From Niabella pedocola (lineage in GTDB: Bacteria; Bacteroidota; Bacteroidia; Chitinophagales; Chitinophagaceae), in the NCBI RefSeq assembly GCF_021044425.1, contig NZ_JAJNEC010000006.1:248001-312000 (forward strand): DNA of 64,000 nt, written 5' to 3'. The translations under genes and the position numbers were made by a program. Below are positions 23,971 to 32,727 of the stretch, piece by piece (the first letter of the stretch is position 1; every line of letters begins with the position of its first letter). The notes beneath the pieces are model-generated. The model did not search any database. It saw only the letters and a list, made by a program, of their open reading frames with translations, and was not told the DNA's origin.

Positions 23971-24855
23971 TCACATTTTTCCCTCAAAAAAGCCCAGTTG
24001 CTTTAAAATGTCCTTAAGCATTTTCAGCCGCACCGTGGTCATGTCGTATTTGAGATCGGGAGATTCTACATTCAGTACAAAAAAATAAGGGTGGCGGTTT
24101 TCCTCGATCCAGCCAACGATCCAGCCAAGTGCATGGCTTTTGTCTGTAGTGGCCCAGCCGGTCTTATAGGCCAGCTTGTAATTGGCATTGTCTTCAAACA
24201 GCATTGCATTTTTCACTTTTTCCTGGTAAAGTTTGAAGAAGGGAAGTTCATTGAAGTATAGCTTTTTTACCAGTCCCAGGTTCTCATCCGGGGTTAATTT
24301 TAAGGTATTATCGAGCCAGAACGTATCAACTGCGGACCGGATCTTAAAGAGGGTATCTTTTTTTCCCGCTCCATAATGAAGGGAATCCAGCCAGTACTGC
24401 ATTTTTTCCTTGCCGATCCGCCGGGCTACTTCCTGGTAATAAGGAACGGCCGAAACGCGGAAAGCCTGGTACATATTCAGGTCCTTATTCCATTCAGGAA
24501 CAGCCCGCTGGATGCCATCCCAGGGAATCACCATGCTGTCGCTGGAAATAATTCCCGTCTGAAGCCCGATCAGTGAATTTACAATTTTAAACGTACTTGC
24601 CGGAAGATAGGCGCTGTCACGGTAGCGGGCCAGATTGTACACGGTAAATTCGCCCGTGCCATTGTTCAGCAGGGCAAAAGTGCCGTTAAGCTGGTGCTCG
24701 TCAAAATATTTTTTTAAAGAATTGTCCTGTTTTACATTGTTTTGGTTACAGGATACGATTGAAACGGCCGTTGCAAGGCCCCAAAGCAGGTGAGTGGCTT
24801 TACGGATCCGGCTTATGGGGGCATTCTTTTTTCTTGTTGCGTTAGTAAAAAACAT
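23971..24855 (-). CDS. Class D beta-lactamase-like (OXA family) lipoprotein
   Basis: The start is placed at the ATG at 24855, because the longer frame would begin at a TTG inside a -7 box (24889-24896). The 294 residues have a lipobox-like SIVSC at Cys36. Class D landmarks follow: S87-T-F-K90 (acylation Ser and the lysine that is carboxylated), S-A-V at about 134, YGA where YGN is usual (about 161), F-W-L (about 178), and K-T-G (about 233). The order and spacing fit an OXA serine beta-lactamase acting in the periplasm. YGA rather than YGN and the lipoprotein anchor are unusual. A penicillin-sensor domain or a divergent hydrolase is an alternative, and resistance cannot be inferred. Confidence 0.85.
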   Translation of the reverse strand: MFFTNATRKKNAPISRIRKATHLLWGLATAVSIVSCNQNNVKQDNSLKKYFDEHQLNGTFALLNNGTGEFTVYNLARYRDSAYLPASTFKIVNSLIGLQTGIISSDSMVIPWDGIQRAVPEWNKDLNMYQAFRVSAVPYYQEVARRIGKEKMQYWLDSLHYGAGKKDTLFKIRSAVDTFWLDNTLKLTPDENLGLVKKLYFNELPFFKLYQEKVKNAMLFEDNANYKLAYKTGWATTDKSHALGWIVGWIEENRHPYFFVLNVESPDLKYDMTTVRLKMLKDILKQLGFFEGKM

Positions 24856-24888
24856 AATAAATATTGAACAAAAGATTGAATTCGCCCG

Positions 24889-24896
24889 CAAAAATA
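24889..24896 (-). promoter_or_regulatory. -7 box of the class D beta-lactamase gene
   Basis: TATTTTTG on the minus strand, 33 bases before the ATG at 24855. It contains the TTG that would start the longer frame, which argues against that start. Confidence 0.45.
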
Positions 24897-24974
24897 CGAC
24901 CCGTTTGCCTTTGGGAAGGATTTAATAATTTCTGGCACCCGAATTGCATCCTTTTTTATATATAACCTCCTATT

Positions 24975-25547
24975 GTGCAGGATATTATAACCTATAAAAG
25001 AGCGGCTTTAAACAACTACCGGCTGATTCTGGATACGCCGGTGGCGGTAAAGCGGAAAATAGCGGACATCAGTACCCGGTTGGATGCGTTATTCCCGGGA
25101 ACGCCTTTGGCCGGTAGCAGTTCCGTTATCTATCTTGCAAGTTTTTCTGTGTATGAACCCGATGAAATGGCGGTAACTGACCAGCTGCACCGGATTGCGC
25201 TGGCAACCATGCCCTGGAAAATTCATTTAAAAGGAGTTGCTCATCTTGAAAAGAAAGAAATTTATATACCGGTAACGGAAGGGGAACGGATCAACGCAGT
25301 AACTGAAAAGATAGCAGCCCTGCCGGCTTCCTGGAGTAATGAGCGGTTTAACACACTGCCGCGCATATCCCTGGCCCGTAACCTGCAATCCTGGCAATTT
25401 GAACGGGTATGGCCCTATTTTGAAAAGGAACCCTTTCAAACCCAGTTTATTATGAACGGGATGCTCCTGCTGCGACAGCTGGAGGGCTATCGCTCATGGC
25501 ATGTGGAGCAACGGTTTTTATTTGAAAATCAGTTAATTATAGACTAG
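24975..25547 (+). CDS. 2H phosphoesterase-fold protein lacking catalytic histidines
   Basis: The frame begins at a GTG (24975) and encodes 190 residues. The N-terminus (MQDIITYKRAALNNYRLIL), the middle and the C-terminus follow the Bacteroidota 2'-5' RNA ligase / 2H phosphoesterase layout. Both H-x-T motifs are replaced, however: the first position reads SSVIYLASF (expected P-H-I-T-L) and the second PRISLARN (expected P-H-L-T-I-A-R). The two catalytic histidines are therefore absent, so phosphoesterase or ligase activity is unlikely and binding of RNA or a nucleotide may remain. The gene ends immediately before the end of the convergent DUF5009 gene, with adjoining stop codons. Confidence 0.75.
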   Translation: MQDIITYKRAALNNYRLILDTPVAVKRKIADISTRLDALFPGTPLAGSSSVIYLASFSVYEPDEMAVTDQLHRIALATMPWKIHLKGVAHLEKKEIYIPVTEGERINAVTEKIAALPASWSNERFNTLPRISLARNLQSWQFERVWPYFEKEPFQTQFIMNGMLLLRQLEGYRSWHVEQRFLFENQLIID

Positions 25548-26729
25548 CTATACTTTTATATAAATTTTCTTCTTATCGAGCCAGTAGCAGATGGCCCACA
25601 TAAAAATAATAACACAGATAGCATATAAAAGAGATCCATTCTCCTTTGCACCGGGTGTATGAACCAGCACCTTTGTGTAAAGCCAGTTCCAGGGAGTAAC
25701 TCCGTCTTTTGTTTTAAAAAGAGCTGCCGTTTTGGGCAAAAATGCGCTTAGGGCGAAAATAAACAGCGGATTTTTGCCAAAAACTTCAAAAAAGCGTGCT
25801 AAAAAGCCGGTTTTTTCGCGGATCTCGATAAAATAGATCATCGTTGCGATGGTCACAACGGCTAGACCGGTGGTGTATATCGTATAGGAGCTGGTCCAGA
25901 TCTTTTTGTTGATGGGGAATGTCATATCCCAGCAAAAACCGGTGAATAACAACGCGATACCTGCTACAAAAAGTCCGGTCAGCATTTTAAACATGGGATT
26001 TGCCGGGCTGTTTTTATCCAGGTTGGGGGGCATCTCTGCACTGCTGTTCCGGATATACATTCCCACAAAATAGCCAAAAACGACCTGTACAATAGCCGGT
26101 AACGTGCTGGCAATGCCTTCGGGGTCAAAAGGAACACCTTCTCCCTTATACATATGGGCGGTATGCAGAATCAGCTTATCTACCTGTTCCGTTCCGAACC
26201 AGCCGGCGAGGCTATAGGGATCGGCGGGGTTGCCTATAATACACAGGGCCCAGTACAGCAATAGCAGTACCACGGAAAGCAGGGCCGCGGCCCTGGGCTT
26301 CAGGTAATAGGCGATAACGGAGGCAAAAAAGTAACAAACGGCGATGCGTTGCAATACCCCAAAGATGCGGACCCCTTTTTCAGGGCTGGAGGTCCAGGGG
26401 ATCAGTTCCAGCGCACCTTCGTTCCAGCGTATAAAAGGATACCAGTTTAAAAAGAGTCCGATCCCGAAGATCATCAGCGTTCTTTTGAGGACTTTTTTCC
26501 AGAACACGCCTGATCCGGCCTCCTGTAAGCGCGGCATCACAAACGCCATAGCGTTGCCAACGGCAAATAAAAAAAACGGAAATACGAGATCCGTAGGGGT
26601 AAGGCCATGCCAGGGTGCATGTTCCAGCGGACCATAAATATGGCCCCAGCTGCCGGGGTTGTTGACCAGGATCATCAGGCAAACAGTAGCTCCTCTGAAA
26701 ACGTCAAGCGATCGGTACCGAATTCTCAT
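25548..26729 (-). CDS. DUF5009/HGSNAT-like multi-pass membrane protein
   Basis: The 393 residues have about ten hydrophobic segments. The N-terminus RYRSLDVFRGATVCLMILVN and the HAPWHGLTPTDLVFPFFLF stretch (about 38-56) match the heparan-alpha-glucosaminide N-acetyltransferase (NagX/DUF5009) family. A histidine in this stretch corresponds to the acetyl-carrying His of the human enzyme. Bacterial members lie near amino-sugar use genes and may acetylate glucosamine units across the inner membrane. Here the gene stands next to the start of the polysaccharide locus but reads away from it. The substrate is unknown. Confidence 0.85.
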   Translation of the reverse strand: MRIRYRSLDVFRGATVCLMILVNNPGSWGHIYGPLEHAPWHGLTPTDLVFPFFLFAVGNAMAFVMPRLQEAGSGVFWKKVLKRTLMIFGIGLFLNWYPFIRWNEGALELIPWTSSPEKGVRIFGVLQRIAVCYFFASVIAYYLKPRAAALLSVVLLLLYWALCIIGNPADPYSLAGWFGTEQVDKLILHTAHMYKGEGVPFDPEGIASTLPAIVQVVFGYFVGMYIRNSSAEMPPNLDKNSPANPMFKMLTGLFVAGIALLFTGFCWDMTFPINKKIWTSSYTIYTTGLAVVTIATMIYFIEIREKTGFLARFFEVFGKNPLFIFALSAFLPKTAALFKTKDGVTPWNWLYTKVLVHTPGAKENGSLLYAICVIIFMWAICYWLDKKKIYIKV

Positions 26730-26816
26730 TTTTAATGAATAAGATGGTAAAATACAAATTTAACCCATATAATATTACGGGCAGGAGAGAATTTTCCGTA
26801 TAAACATTGTTACCGC

Positions 26817-26824
26817 TATATTTG
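26817..26824 (+). promoter_or_regulatory. -7 box and leader of the polysaccharide locus
   Basis: TATATTTG fits TAnnTTTG. A leader of about 70 bases would follow before the ATG at 26902. Within it, GTCAC (26856-26860) and GTGAC (26873-26877) form a small inverted repeat. In Bacteroides capsule loci the NusG-like UpxY proteins act on such leaders to prevent premature termination. No ops/JUMPstart-like sequence was recognised here. Confidence 0.5.
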
Positions 26825-26901
26825 CAGGGATGTTCCTGTAGCATTTTGTTCCGGTCACGTTTGATAGGGATGTGACTGAGGGGGCGAAGCCGTGTAAACA
26901 A

Positions 26902-27396
26902 ATGAAAGAGAAAAGCTGGTATGCGATCTATACAAAGCCCCGTTGGGAGAAAAAAGTATCAAAACTACTTACAGACCGGAACGTTATGACCTATTGCCCC
27001 CTAAACAAAGTAAGACGAAAATGGAGCGACCGCATGAAAACCGTTTGGGTCCCGCTATTGCCGTCCTATTTATTTGTTTATATAGATATAACCGAGATGC
27101 AAAAAGTAAGAGAAACACCGGGGGTGATTAATTTTGTATATATTGAAGGGAAACCTGCCATTATTAAGGATTTTGAAGTGGTCCGGATCCGGAAATTTTT
27201 AAGTGAGTTTGAGAATGTGGAACTGGAACCTTTTAATCCTCAAAGGAATCAGCGGGTTATGGTAAACCAGGGTATTCTGGTAGAGGAGGCAGGCCGGGTG
27301 ATCGATTTAAAGAATAACAAGGTTGAAGTGGCTATAGAAAGTCTTCACTATAACCTCGTGGCCTTGTTTGATAAATCAAAACTGATCAATAACTAA
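26902..27396 (+). CDS. UpxY/NusG-type transcription antiterminator
   Basis: The ATG at 26902 (MKEKSWYAIYTKPRWEKK) starts 164 residues. A GTG at 26872 would add ten but lies in the leader. The N-terminal NGN domain (about 4-105) has the family's WYAIYTKPRWEKKV and WVPLLPSYLFVYI blocks, and the C-terminal KOW domain (about 115-164) follows with VEEAGRVIDLKNNKVEV. Family members (UpxY, RfaH-like) let RNA polymerase read through long surface-polysaccharide operons. Being the first gene of a 26-kb same-direction polysaccharide cluster fits this role. Confidence 0.93.
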   Translation: MKEKSWYAIYTKPRWEKKVSKLLTDRNVMTYCPLNKVRRKWSDRMKTVWVPLLPSYLFVYIDITEMQKVRETPGVINFVYIEGKPAIIKDFEVVRIRKFLSEFENVELEPFNPQRNQRVMVNQGILVEEAGRVIDLKNNKVEVAIESLHYNLVALFDKSKLINN

Positions 27397-27405
27397 ATCA
27401 ACTTT

Positions 27406-28233
27406 ATGAAACTTGTTAATTATACATCAACACTGGCTGTAGTGTTGCTGATTGTATCCTGTGCTACCCAGCGGAAACTGCCCCAATACCTTGAGGGCGC
27501 TAGCAATGAGTCGATCGAAAAACAAACCCAATTCCCCGAGTTGATCATCCAGAAGAATGACCAGCTGGCCATCCAGGTGTACAGTGATTTTATACCTACA
27601 AAAGATCCGAATCCGGACCTTCTGTACAACCAGCCCTTGCCGGGCGGAGGCGGAGCAGCAGGTACCGGTAACACAGCCAGTAATACCAGTACTGCCAGCG
27701 GTTACCTGGTAGACGGCGAGGGAAATATCGACTTTCCAAGGCTGGGCAAAATTCATGCAGAGGGACTTACCAAAAAACAATTGGAGGCAGAAATTAAAAA
27801 AAGGTTGACGACGCCGGTAGAGCTTTTGAAAAACCCCACGGTGCTGATCCGCTTTCAAACCTATAAGATCGTAACCATCGGAGAGTTCAATAGTCCGCAG
27901 GTGCTCAATATCCCCACAGAAAAAGTAAACATTTTTGAAGCCATTTCCATGGCCGGTGGTATTACTGAATGGGGAAAGAAGGATGAGGTAAAAGTGATCC
28001 GGGAGCAGGATGGTAAGAGGGAAATGGGGGTTGTGGATCTTTCCTCTGCAACTGTTTTTACATCTCCTTATTATTACCTGAAACAAAATGATATCCTGCT
28101 CATTGATCCGGTTAAGGATAAGCAGGAAGTAAAAGATGAAACAAGGCGTTTAAGCCGGATTTCATTTGCTACATCGATAGCATCTACAGCCGCAGTAATT
28201 GCGTCCATCATTATTACCATTACAAGAAAATAA
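27406..28233 (+). CDS. wza: Polysaccharide export outer-membrane lipoprotein (Wza-like, OPX)
   Basis: The 275 residues have a lipoprotein signal ending LLIVSC (Cys19). The polysaccharide-export (PES) domain follows with PELIIQKNDQLAIQVYSDF (about 44-62) and a GEGNIDFPRLGKIHAEGLTKKQLEAEIKKRL stretch (about 105-135). Then a SLBB-type segment with IGEFNSPQVLNIPTEKVNIFEAISMAGG (about 163-190) precedes a C-terminal hydrophobic helix (about 250-270), which in Wza lines the outer-membrane pore. A 25-residue Gly/Ala/Ser/Thr-rich insert (about 80-105) interrupts the PES domain. The gene begins 9 bases after the antiterminator and precedes the BY-kinase it would dock with. Confidence 0.92.
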   Translation: MKLVNYTSTLAVVLLIVSCATQRKLPQYLEGASNESIEKQTQFPELIIQKNDQLAIQVYSDFIPTKDPNPDLLYNQPLPGGGGAAGTGNTASNTSTASGYLVDGEGNIDFPRLGKIHAEGLTKKQLEAEIKKRLTTPVELLKNPTVLIRFQTYKIVTIGEFNSPQVLNIPTEKVNIFEAISMAGGITEWGKKDEVKVIREQDGKREMGVVDLSSATVFTSPYYYLKQNDILLIDPVKDKQEVKDETRRLSRISFATSIASTAAVIASIIITITRK

Positions 28234-28286
28234 TATAGAAGCGGCTGACTCAGCCATTCATATCATAAAATACTGCAATCACAGTT

Positions 28287-30656
28287 ATGCAATCCATCGA
28301 GAAAAAGGAAATATCGGGCAATCTTAGTGCAAGGGAGCTTTTTTATAAGTATATCCGCTTCCTTCCCATTATTATTCTCAGTTTGATCTTGGCCTTTTTT
28401 GTCGCCTGGCTGTACCTGCGTTATACCCAGGAGCAATATAGTTCCATAGGAAATATGCTCATTACTACGGAGGAGTCTAAGGGTGATAAAGTGGAGGAAC
28501 TGATCGAAGGCAAAAGCAAAACCACAAATTTGCTGAACGAGGTAGAGGTGTTGAAGTCGCGCCCCCTCATGACCCGTGTGGTACGAAGCCTCGGCTTACA
28601 GGTGGGATATGTTAAAAAGGGGAATGTAAAGAATATGAATGCCTATAAACGGACATCCTTTGCATTTGTTCCGGTACAATTGGTGGATTCAGCGTTATCT
28701 TTTTCGGTGGATATCGATTTCATCAATGCCAACCAGTTCCGGGTCGATAAGAAAAACACCCTGTACAGTTTTGACCAATTGTTTCAAACCAAGAATGGCG
28801 TCTTTAAGCTGGTGAAAAGCGGCGGACTGCCGGAGCCAGGTGCAGAGTTTACCATCACCTATAATCACGAAGATGTGATTGCTGCCAATATGATACGAGA
28901 TCTGAATGTGCAACCCAAACTGGCCAATACGGGTATTTTGCTGGTCGAATATCACTCCGCCAATCCCTATTTGTCGTCAGATGTGGTCAATACCCTGATG
29001 AAAGAATACACCATTTGGAAAGTAGAGCAAGGCAATACTTCCATGGATCTGACCATCGATTTTATTAACAACCGCCTGGGGATTGTGCAGCACGATATTG
29101 ACAGTCTGCAGCGGAAGTTAGTCGCTTACCAGCAAAATAATAACCTGGTGGATGCCAACCTGCAAATTACAGCATTATTGCAGCGGGCCCAGGAACAGGA
29201 TGCCGCAGGCCAGGAACAGCGAATGGCCATTAATACGCTCGATCTTCTGGAAAGCGGGGTAGCAAAGGGAGAAAATAGCGTACTTACACCCTCGGCGTTG
29301 GGCGTAAAAGATGTAGGACTGGGCGATATGCTGACAAAACTGAATGAAGCGCAATTGCAGCGTAAAAACCTGGTGGATGGAAATGTACCCGTCGACAATC
29401 CACAGATAAAGCAATTGGATCAAACCATTGAAACCCTGCGGAAAGGAGCATTGACAAACATTCAGACCCTGAAAAACAGTTACCGGAAAAACCTGGGACT
29501 TGTTTCGTCTGAAAAATCGAAAAACACGGGTGGTGCCCTGCAAATGCCGGCAAAAATTACAGAACAAGCCGAAATTGAACGGGACCTGACCTCCAAGCTG
29601 GCGCTGGCTAAAGTACTGGGAGAAAAGCGGGAAGAAGCTGCCATTAAACGGGCCAGTACCATTTCCAACACGAAGATCATTGAAAAAGCAGAGCCCGACC
29701 TGGTTCCGGTAAAACCCAGTCCCAGGAATGTAAAATTAGCAGCCCTCCTTTTCGGACTGGCGATCCCCGGTTTATTTATCGTATTAAAAGAAGCCCTGAA
29801 TGACCGGGTGAACACCCGTTCGGATATCGAACGGGCCACCAACGCACCGATACTGGGAGAAATTGGTCATTCTAAATCGGATCAAACCCTGGTGGTGAGT
29901 AAAACCAAGCGCACGCTGATTGCAGAGCAGTTCCGACTCCTCAGGTCCAACCTGCAGTATATTACCGGCAAGCGGGATAAAGTGGTGATCCTGGTCACCT
30001 CTTCCTTTGGTGGAGAGGGAAAATCCTTTATCAGTACCAATATGGCGGCTGTTTACGGATTGACCGATAAAAAAACGATCGTGCTGGAATTTGACCTGCG
30101 GAAGCCCAAGGTGCTGAGCGGGTTGGATATGCAGAAACGTCAGGGGATCAGTAATTATATGATCGGGGATGTAGACCTGGACAGCCTGATCATTCCCGTG
30201 GCGGGAGAAGAGAATATGTATGTGCTGCCCTGCGGTCCCATACCACCTAATCCGGCCGAATTGTTGCTGAATGAGAAAACAGATCAGTTATTTGCACAAC
30301 TGAAAAATAAGTTTGATTATATCATTATCGATACGGCACCCATTGGAATGGTAAGTGACGCGCTTACCCTGGCTAAGTATGCAGATTGTACCTTGTATGT
30401 AACCCGCCAGGGACATACCTTTAAGAAGCAGCTGAACCTGATCAACGAAATGTATGAGAATAAAAAGATGCCCAATCTTTCTATTGTACTGAATGATACA
30501 AAACTACCTACCGGTGGCGGATACTATGGTAATTATGGCTATGGGTACGGGTATGGTGAGAGAAGCGGGAACGATTATTACCAGGATGATACATTCATTG
30601 AGCGAAAGAAGAAGAAAGGCTTTTTCAGCGCATTGGGAAAAGCTAAAAAGCGATAA
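28287..30656 (+). CDS. wzc: Polysaccharide co-polymerase / tyrosine autokinase (Wzc-like BY-kinase)
   Basis: The 789 residues comprise a Wzz domain with transmembrane helices (about 25-47 and 485-503), a long periplasmic helical part (about 240-440) and a cytoplasmic BY-kinase domain. The kinase has Walker A SSFGGEGKSFISTN (about 570-584), Walker A' LEFDLRKP (about 601-608), Walker B IIIDTAPIG (about 677-685) and a C-terminal tyrosine cluster (YYGNYGYGYGYGER, about 747-760, then YYQ) for autophosphorylation. Cycles of phosphorylation control chain length and export. The CpsB/CapC-type phosphatase at 52196 is its probable counterpart. A small N-terminal kinase activator is fused here, as in Proteobacteria. 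Confidence 0.95.
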   Translation: MQSIEKKEISGNLSARELFYKYIRFLPIIILSLILAFFVAWLYLRYTQEQYSSIGNMLITTEESKGDKVEELIEGKSKTTNLLNEVEVLKSRPLMTRVVRSLGLQVGYVKKGNVKNMNAYKRTSFAFVPVQLVDSALSFSVDIDFINANQFRVDKKNTLYSFDQLFQTKNGVFKLVKSGGLPEPGAEFTITYNHEDVIAANMIRDLNVQPKLANTGILLVEYHSANPYLSSDVVNTLMKEYTIWKVEQGNTSMDLTIDFINNRLGIVQHDIDSLQRKLVAYQQNNNLVDANLQITALLQRAQEQDAAGQEQRMAINTLDLLESGVAKGENSVLTPSALGVKDVGLGDMLTKLNEAQLQRKNLVDGNVPVDNPQIKQLDQTIETLRKGALTNIQTLKNSYRKNLGLVSSEKSKNTGGALQMPAKITEQAEIERDLTSKLALAKVLGEKREEAAIKRASTISNTKIIEKAEPDLVPVKPSPRNVKLAALLFGLAIPGLFIVLKEALNDRVNTRSDIERATNAPILGEIGHSKSDQTLVVSKTKRTLIAEQFRLLRSNLQYITGKRDKVVILVTSSFGGEGKSFISTNMAAVYGLTDKKTIVLEFDLRKPKVLSGLDMQKRQGISNYMIGDVDLDSLIIPVAGEENMYVLPCGPIPPNPAELLLNEKTDQLFAQLKNKFDYIIIDTAPIGMVSDALTLAKYADCTLYVTRQGHTFKKQLNLINEMYENKKMPNLSIVLNDTKLPTGGGYYGNYGYGYGYGERSGNDYYQDDTFIERKKKKGFFSALGKAKKR

Positions 30657-30742
30657 TGGTCGGTGATGGCAGGGATTTTGCGTAATGAACAGAACGCCTG
30701 ATGTTCCAATATCCGGCATCTAATATTTAATGTCTATATCAA

Positions 30743-31795
30743 ATGTCTAAAAGAATTATTATTACCGGCGGAGCAGGATTTATCGGGTCGCATGTGGTGC
30801 GGTTGTTTGTAACGAAGTATCCGGAATATACCATCATCAACCTGGATGCGCTTACCTATGCAGGGAATCTTGAAAATCTTAAGGATATAGAAAATCATCC
30901 CAATTACATTTTTGAAAAAGCAAATATTGTTGACGCTGAAGCGGTGAAAGCGGTATTTGATAAATATAAGCCGGATGGGGTCATTCACCTGGCGGCTGAG
31001 AGTCATGTAGACCGTTCGATCACATCGCCCCTGGACTTTGTGTACACCAATGTAATAGGAACTGTAAATCTTCTGAATGCAGCCAAAGAATTGTGGAAGA
31101 AGGATTATAGTGGTAAACGGTTTCATCATGTTTCCACCGACGAGGTGTATGGGGCATTGGGCGAAACCGGGTTCTTTACGGAAGCGACCAAATATGATCC
31201 GCATTCACCCTATTCAGCCTCCAAAGCATCCTCCGACCATTTTGTATATGCCTATTCAGATACGTATGGATTACCGGTGGTGCTCACCAACTGCTCCAAT
31301 AATTACGGGCCCAATCATTTTCCCGAGAAGCTGATCCCGTTGATGATCCACAATATCATTCACAACAAGCCGTTACCCGTGTACGGTGATGGAAAATATA
31401 CGCGCGACTGGTTGTATGTAATCGATCATGCCCGGGCAATTGACCAGGTATTTCATCAGGGCACTGTTGGAGAAAACTACAATGTGGGGGGCTTTAATGA
31501 GTGGAAGAATATTGACCTGGTAAAACTGCTGTGCAAACAGATGGACGAAAAACTCGAACGTCCGGCAGGTACCAGCGAACAACTCATTACGTTTGTAAAA
31601 GACCGGCCCGGACATGATCTGCGGTACGCCATTGATGCCAGCAAGATCAATAAAGAGCTTGGTTGGGCGCCCTCCGTTACCTTTGAGGAAGGCCTTTCCA
31701 AAACGATCGATTGGTATCTGGAAAACAAAGAATGGCTGGATCATGTGACGAGCGGCGCGTACCAGGCGTATTATGAGCAGCAGTATGCGCATTAA
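30743..31795 (+). CDS. rfbB: dTDP-glucose 4,6-dehydratase
   Basis: The 350 residues form an extended short-chain dehydrogenase. The NAD motif GGAGFIGSH is at residues 7-15, the HVSTDEVYGALG block (about 127-138) holds the active-site D-E pair, and the Tyr-x3-Lys pair is in PYSASKASSDH (about 156-166). It converts dTDP-glucose to dTDP-4-keto-6-deoxy-glucose. Next come rfbA and a FdtA-like isomerase instead of rfbC/rfbD, so the product probably leads to an amino- or keto-isomer sugar rather than L-rhamnose. Confidence 0.95.
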   Translation: MSKRIIITGGAGFIGSHVVRLFVTKYPEYTIINLDALTYAGNLENLKDIENHPNYIFEKANIVDAEAVKAVFDKYKPDGVIHLAAESHVDRSITSPLDFVYTNVIGTVNLLNAAKELWKKDYSGKRFHHVSTDEVYGALGETGFFTEATKYDPHSPYSASKASSDHFVYAYSDTYGLPVVLTNCSNNYGPNHFPEKLIPLMIHNIIHNKPLPVYGDGKYTRDWLYVIDHARAIDQVFHQGTVGENYNVGGFNEWKNIDLVKLLCKQMDEKLERPAGTSEQLITFVKDRPGHDLRYAIDASKINKELGWAPSVTFEEGLSKTIDWYLENKEWLDHVTSGAYQAYYEQQYAH

Positions 31796-31868
31796 CCGGA
31801 TGCAACGAATCGAAATGAAATATGTCAATGGAGGTCTTTTTCTGGAAGGAAAGTTATAATTCGCATTC

Positions 31869-32726
31869 ATGAAAGGAATTATTTTAGCCGGAGGTTCCGG
31901 CACGCGTTTATACCCTATTACTAAAGCAATCAGCAAACAGCTGATGCCCATCTATGATAAACCGATGATCTATTACCCGCTGTCTGTGCTGATGATGGCG
32001 GGGATCCGGGAGGTGCTTATTATTACAACTCCGGAAGACCAGCCGGGATTCAAACGTCTGCTGGGCGACGGCGCGCGTATCGGCTGCCGCTTTGAATTTG
32101 CCGTACAGGAGCAACCCAACGGACTGGCACAGGCCTTTGTGATCGGGGCCGGTTTTATCGGTACGGATAAAGTAGCGTTGGTGCTGGGGGATAATATTTT
32201 TCACGGGGTAGGACTAGGTTCGCAACTAAAGAAATTGACCGATGTTGAAGGCGGATATGTATTTGCGTACCAGGTATCCGACCCTGAGCGGTATGGCGTG
32301 GTGGAGTTTGATGAAAACCGGGTAGCGCAATCGATAGAAGAGAAGCCCGCTGAGCCCAAGTCGAATTATGCGGTGCCCGGCCTCTATTTTTATGATAACA
32401 GTGTAGTGGAGATCGCCAGAAATCTGAAGCCGTCTCCCCGTGGAGAATACGAGATCACGGATGTAAATAAAGAATACCTGAAAAGCGGCCGGCTGCAGGT
32501 TGCCGTACTGGATCGGGGCACAGCCTGGCTGGATACCGGCACCTTTGATTCGTTAACTGATGCATCTGAGTTTGTTCGGGTAATTGAAAAACGACAGGGC
32601 TTAAAGATCGGCTGTATTGAAGAAATTGCGTACCGGAACGGGTTTATTAATAGAGAACAGCTGCACTTTTTGGCAGAGGAGCTGGCCAAAAGTGGCTATG
32701 GGGAGTATCTCCGGAAAATTAAGTAA
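31869..32726 (+). CDS. rfbA: Glucose-1-phosphate thymidylyltransferase
   Basis: The 285 residues match RfbA/RmlA. The nucleotide-binding GGSGTRLYPITKAISKQLMP is at 8-27, the LGDNIF motif at about 108-113, and the PGLYFYDN block at about 171-178. It makes dTDP-glucose from dTTP and glucose-1-phosphate, the substrate of the adjacent dehydratase. It ends one base before the start of the FdtA-like gene. Confidence 0.95.
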   Translation: MKGIILAGGSGTRLYPITKAISKQLMPIYDKPMIYYPLSVLMMAGIREVLIITTPEDQPGFKRLLGDGARIGCRFEFAVQEQPNGLAQAFVIGAGFIGTDKVALVLGDNIFHGVGLGSQLKKLTDVEGGYVFAYQVSDPERYGVVEFDENRVAQSIEEKPAEPKSNYAVPGLYFYDNSVVEIARNLKPSPRGEYEITDVNKEYLKSGRLQVAVLDRGTAWLDTGTFDSLTDASEFVRVIEKRQGLKIGCIEEIAYRNGFINREQLHFLAEELAKSGYGEYLRKIK

Positions 32727-32727
32727 T

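Noticed and set aside
26825..26901. JUMPstart/ops element in the leader of the polysaccharide locus
   Set aside because: No GGCGGTAGC-like core was found; only a short GTCAC/GTGAC inverted pair is present.
27427..28086. Long antisense frame over the Wza-like gene
   Set aside because: Composition follows from the sense gene, no start context, no similarity recognised.
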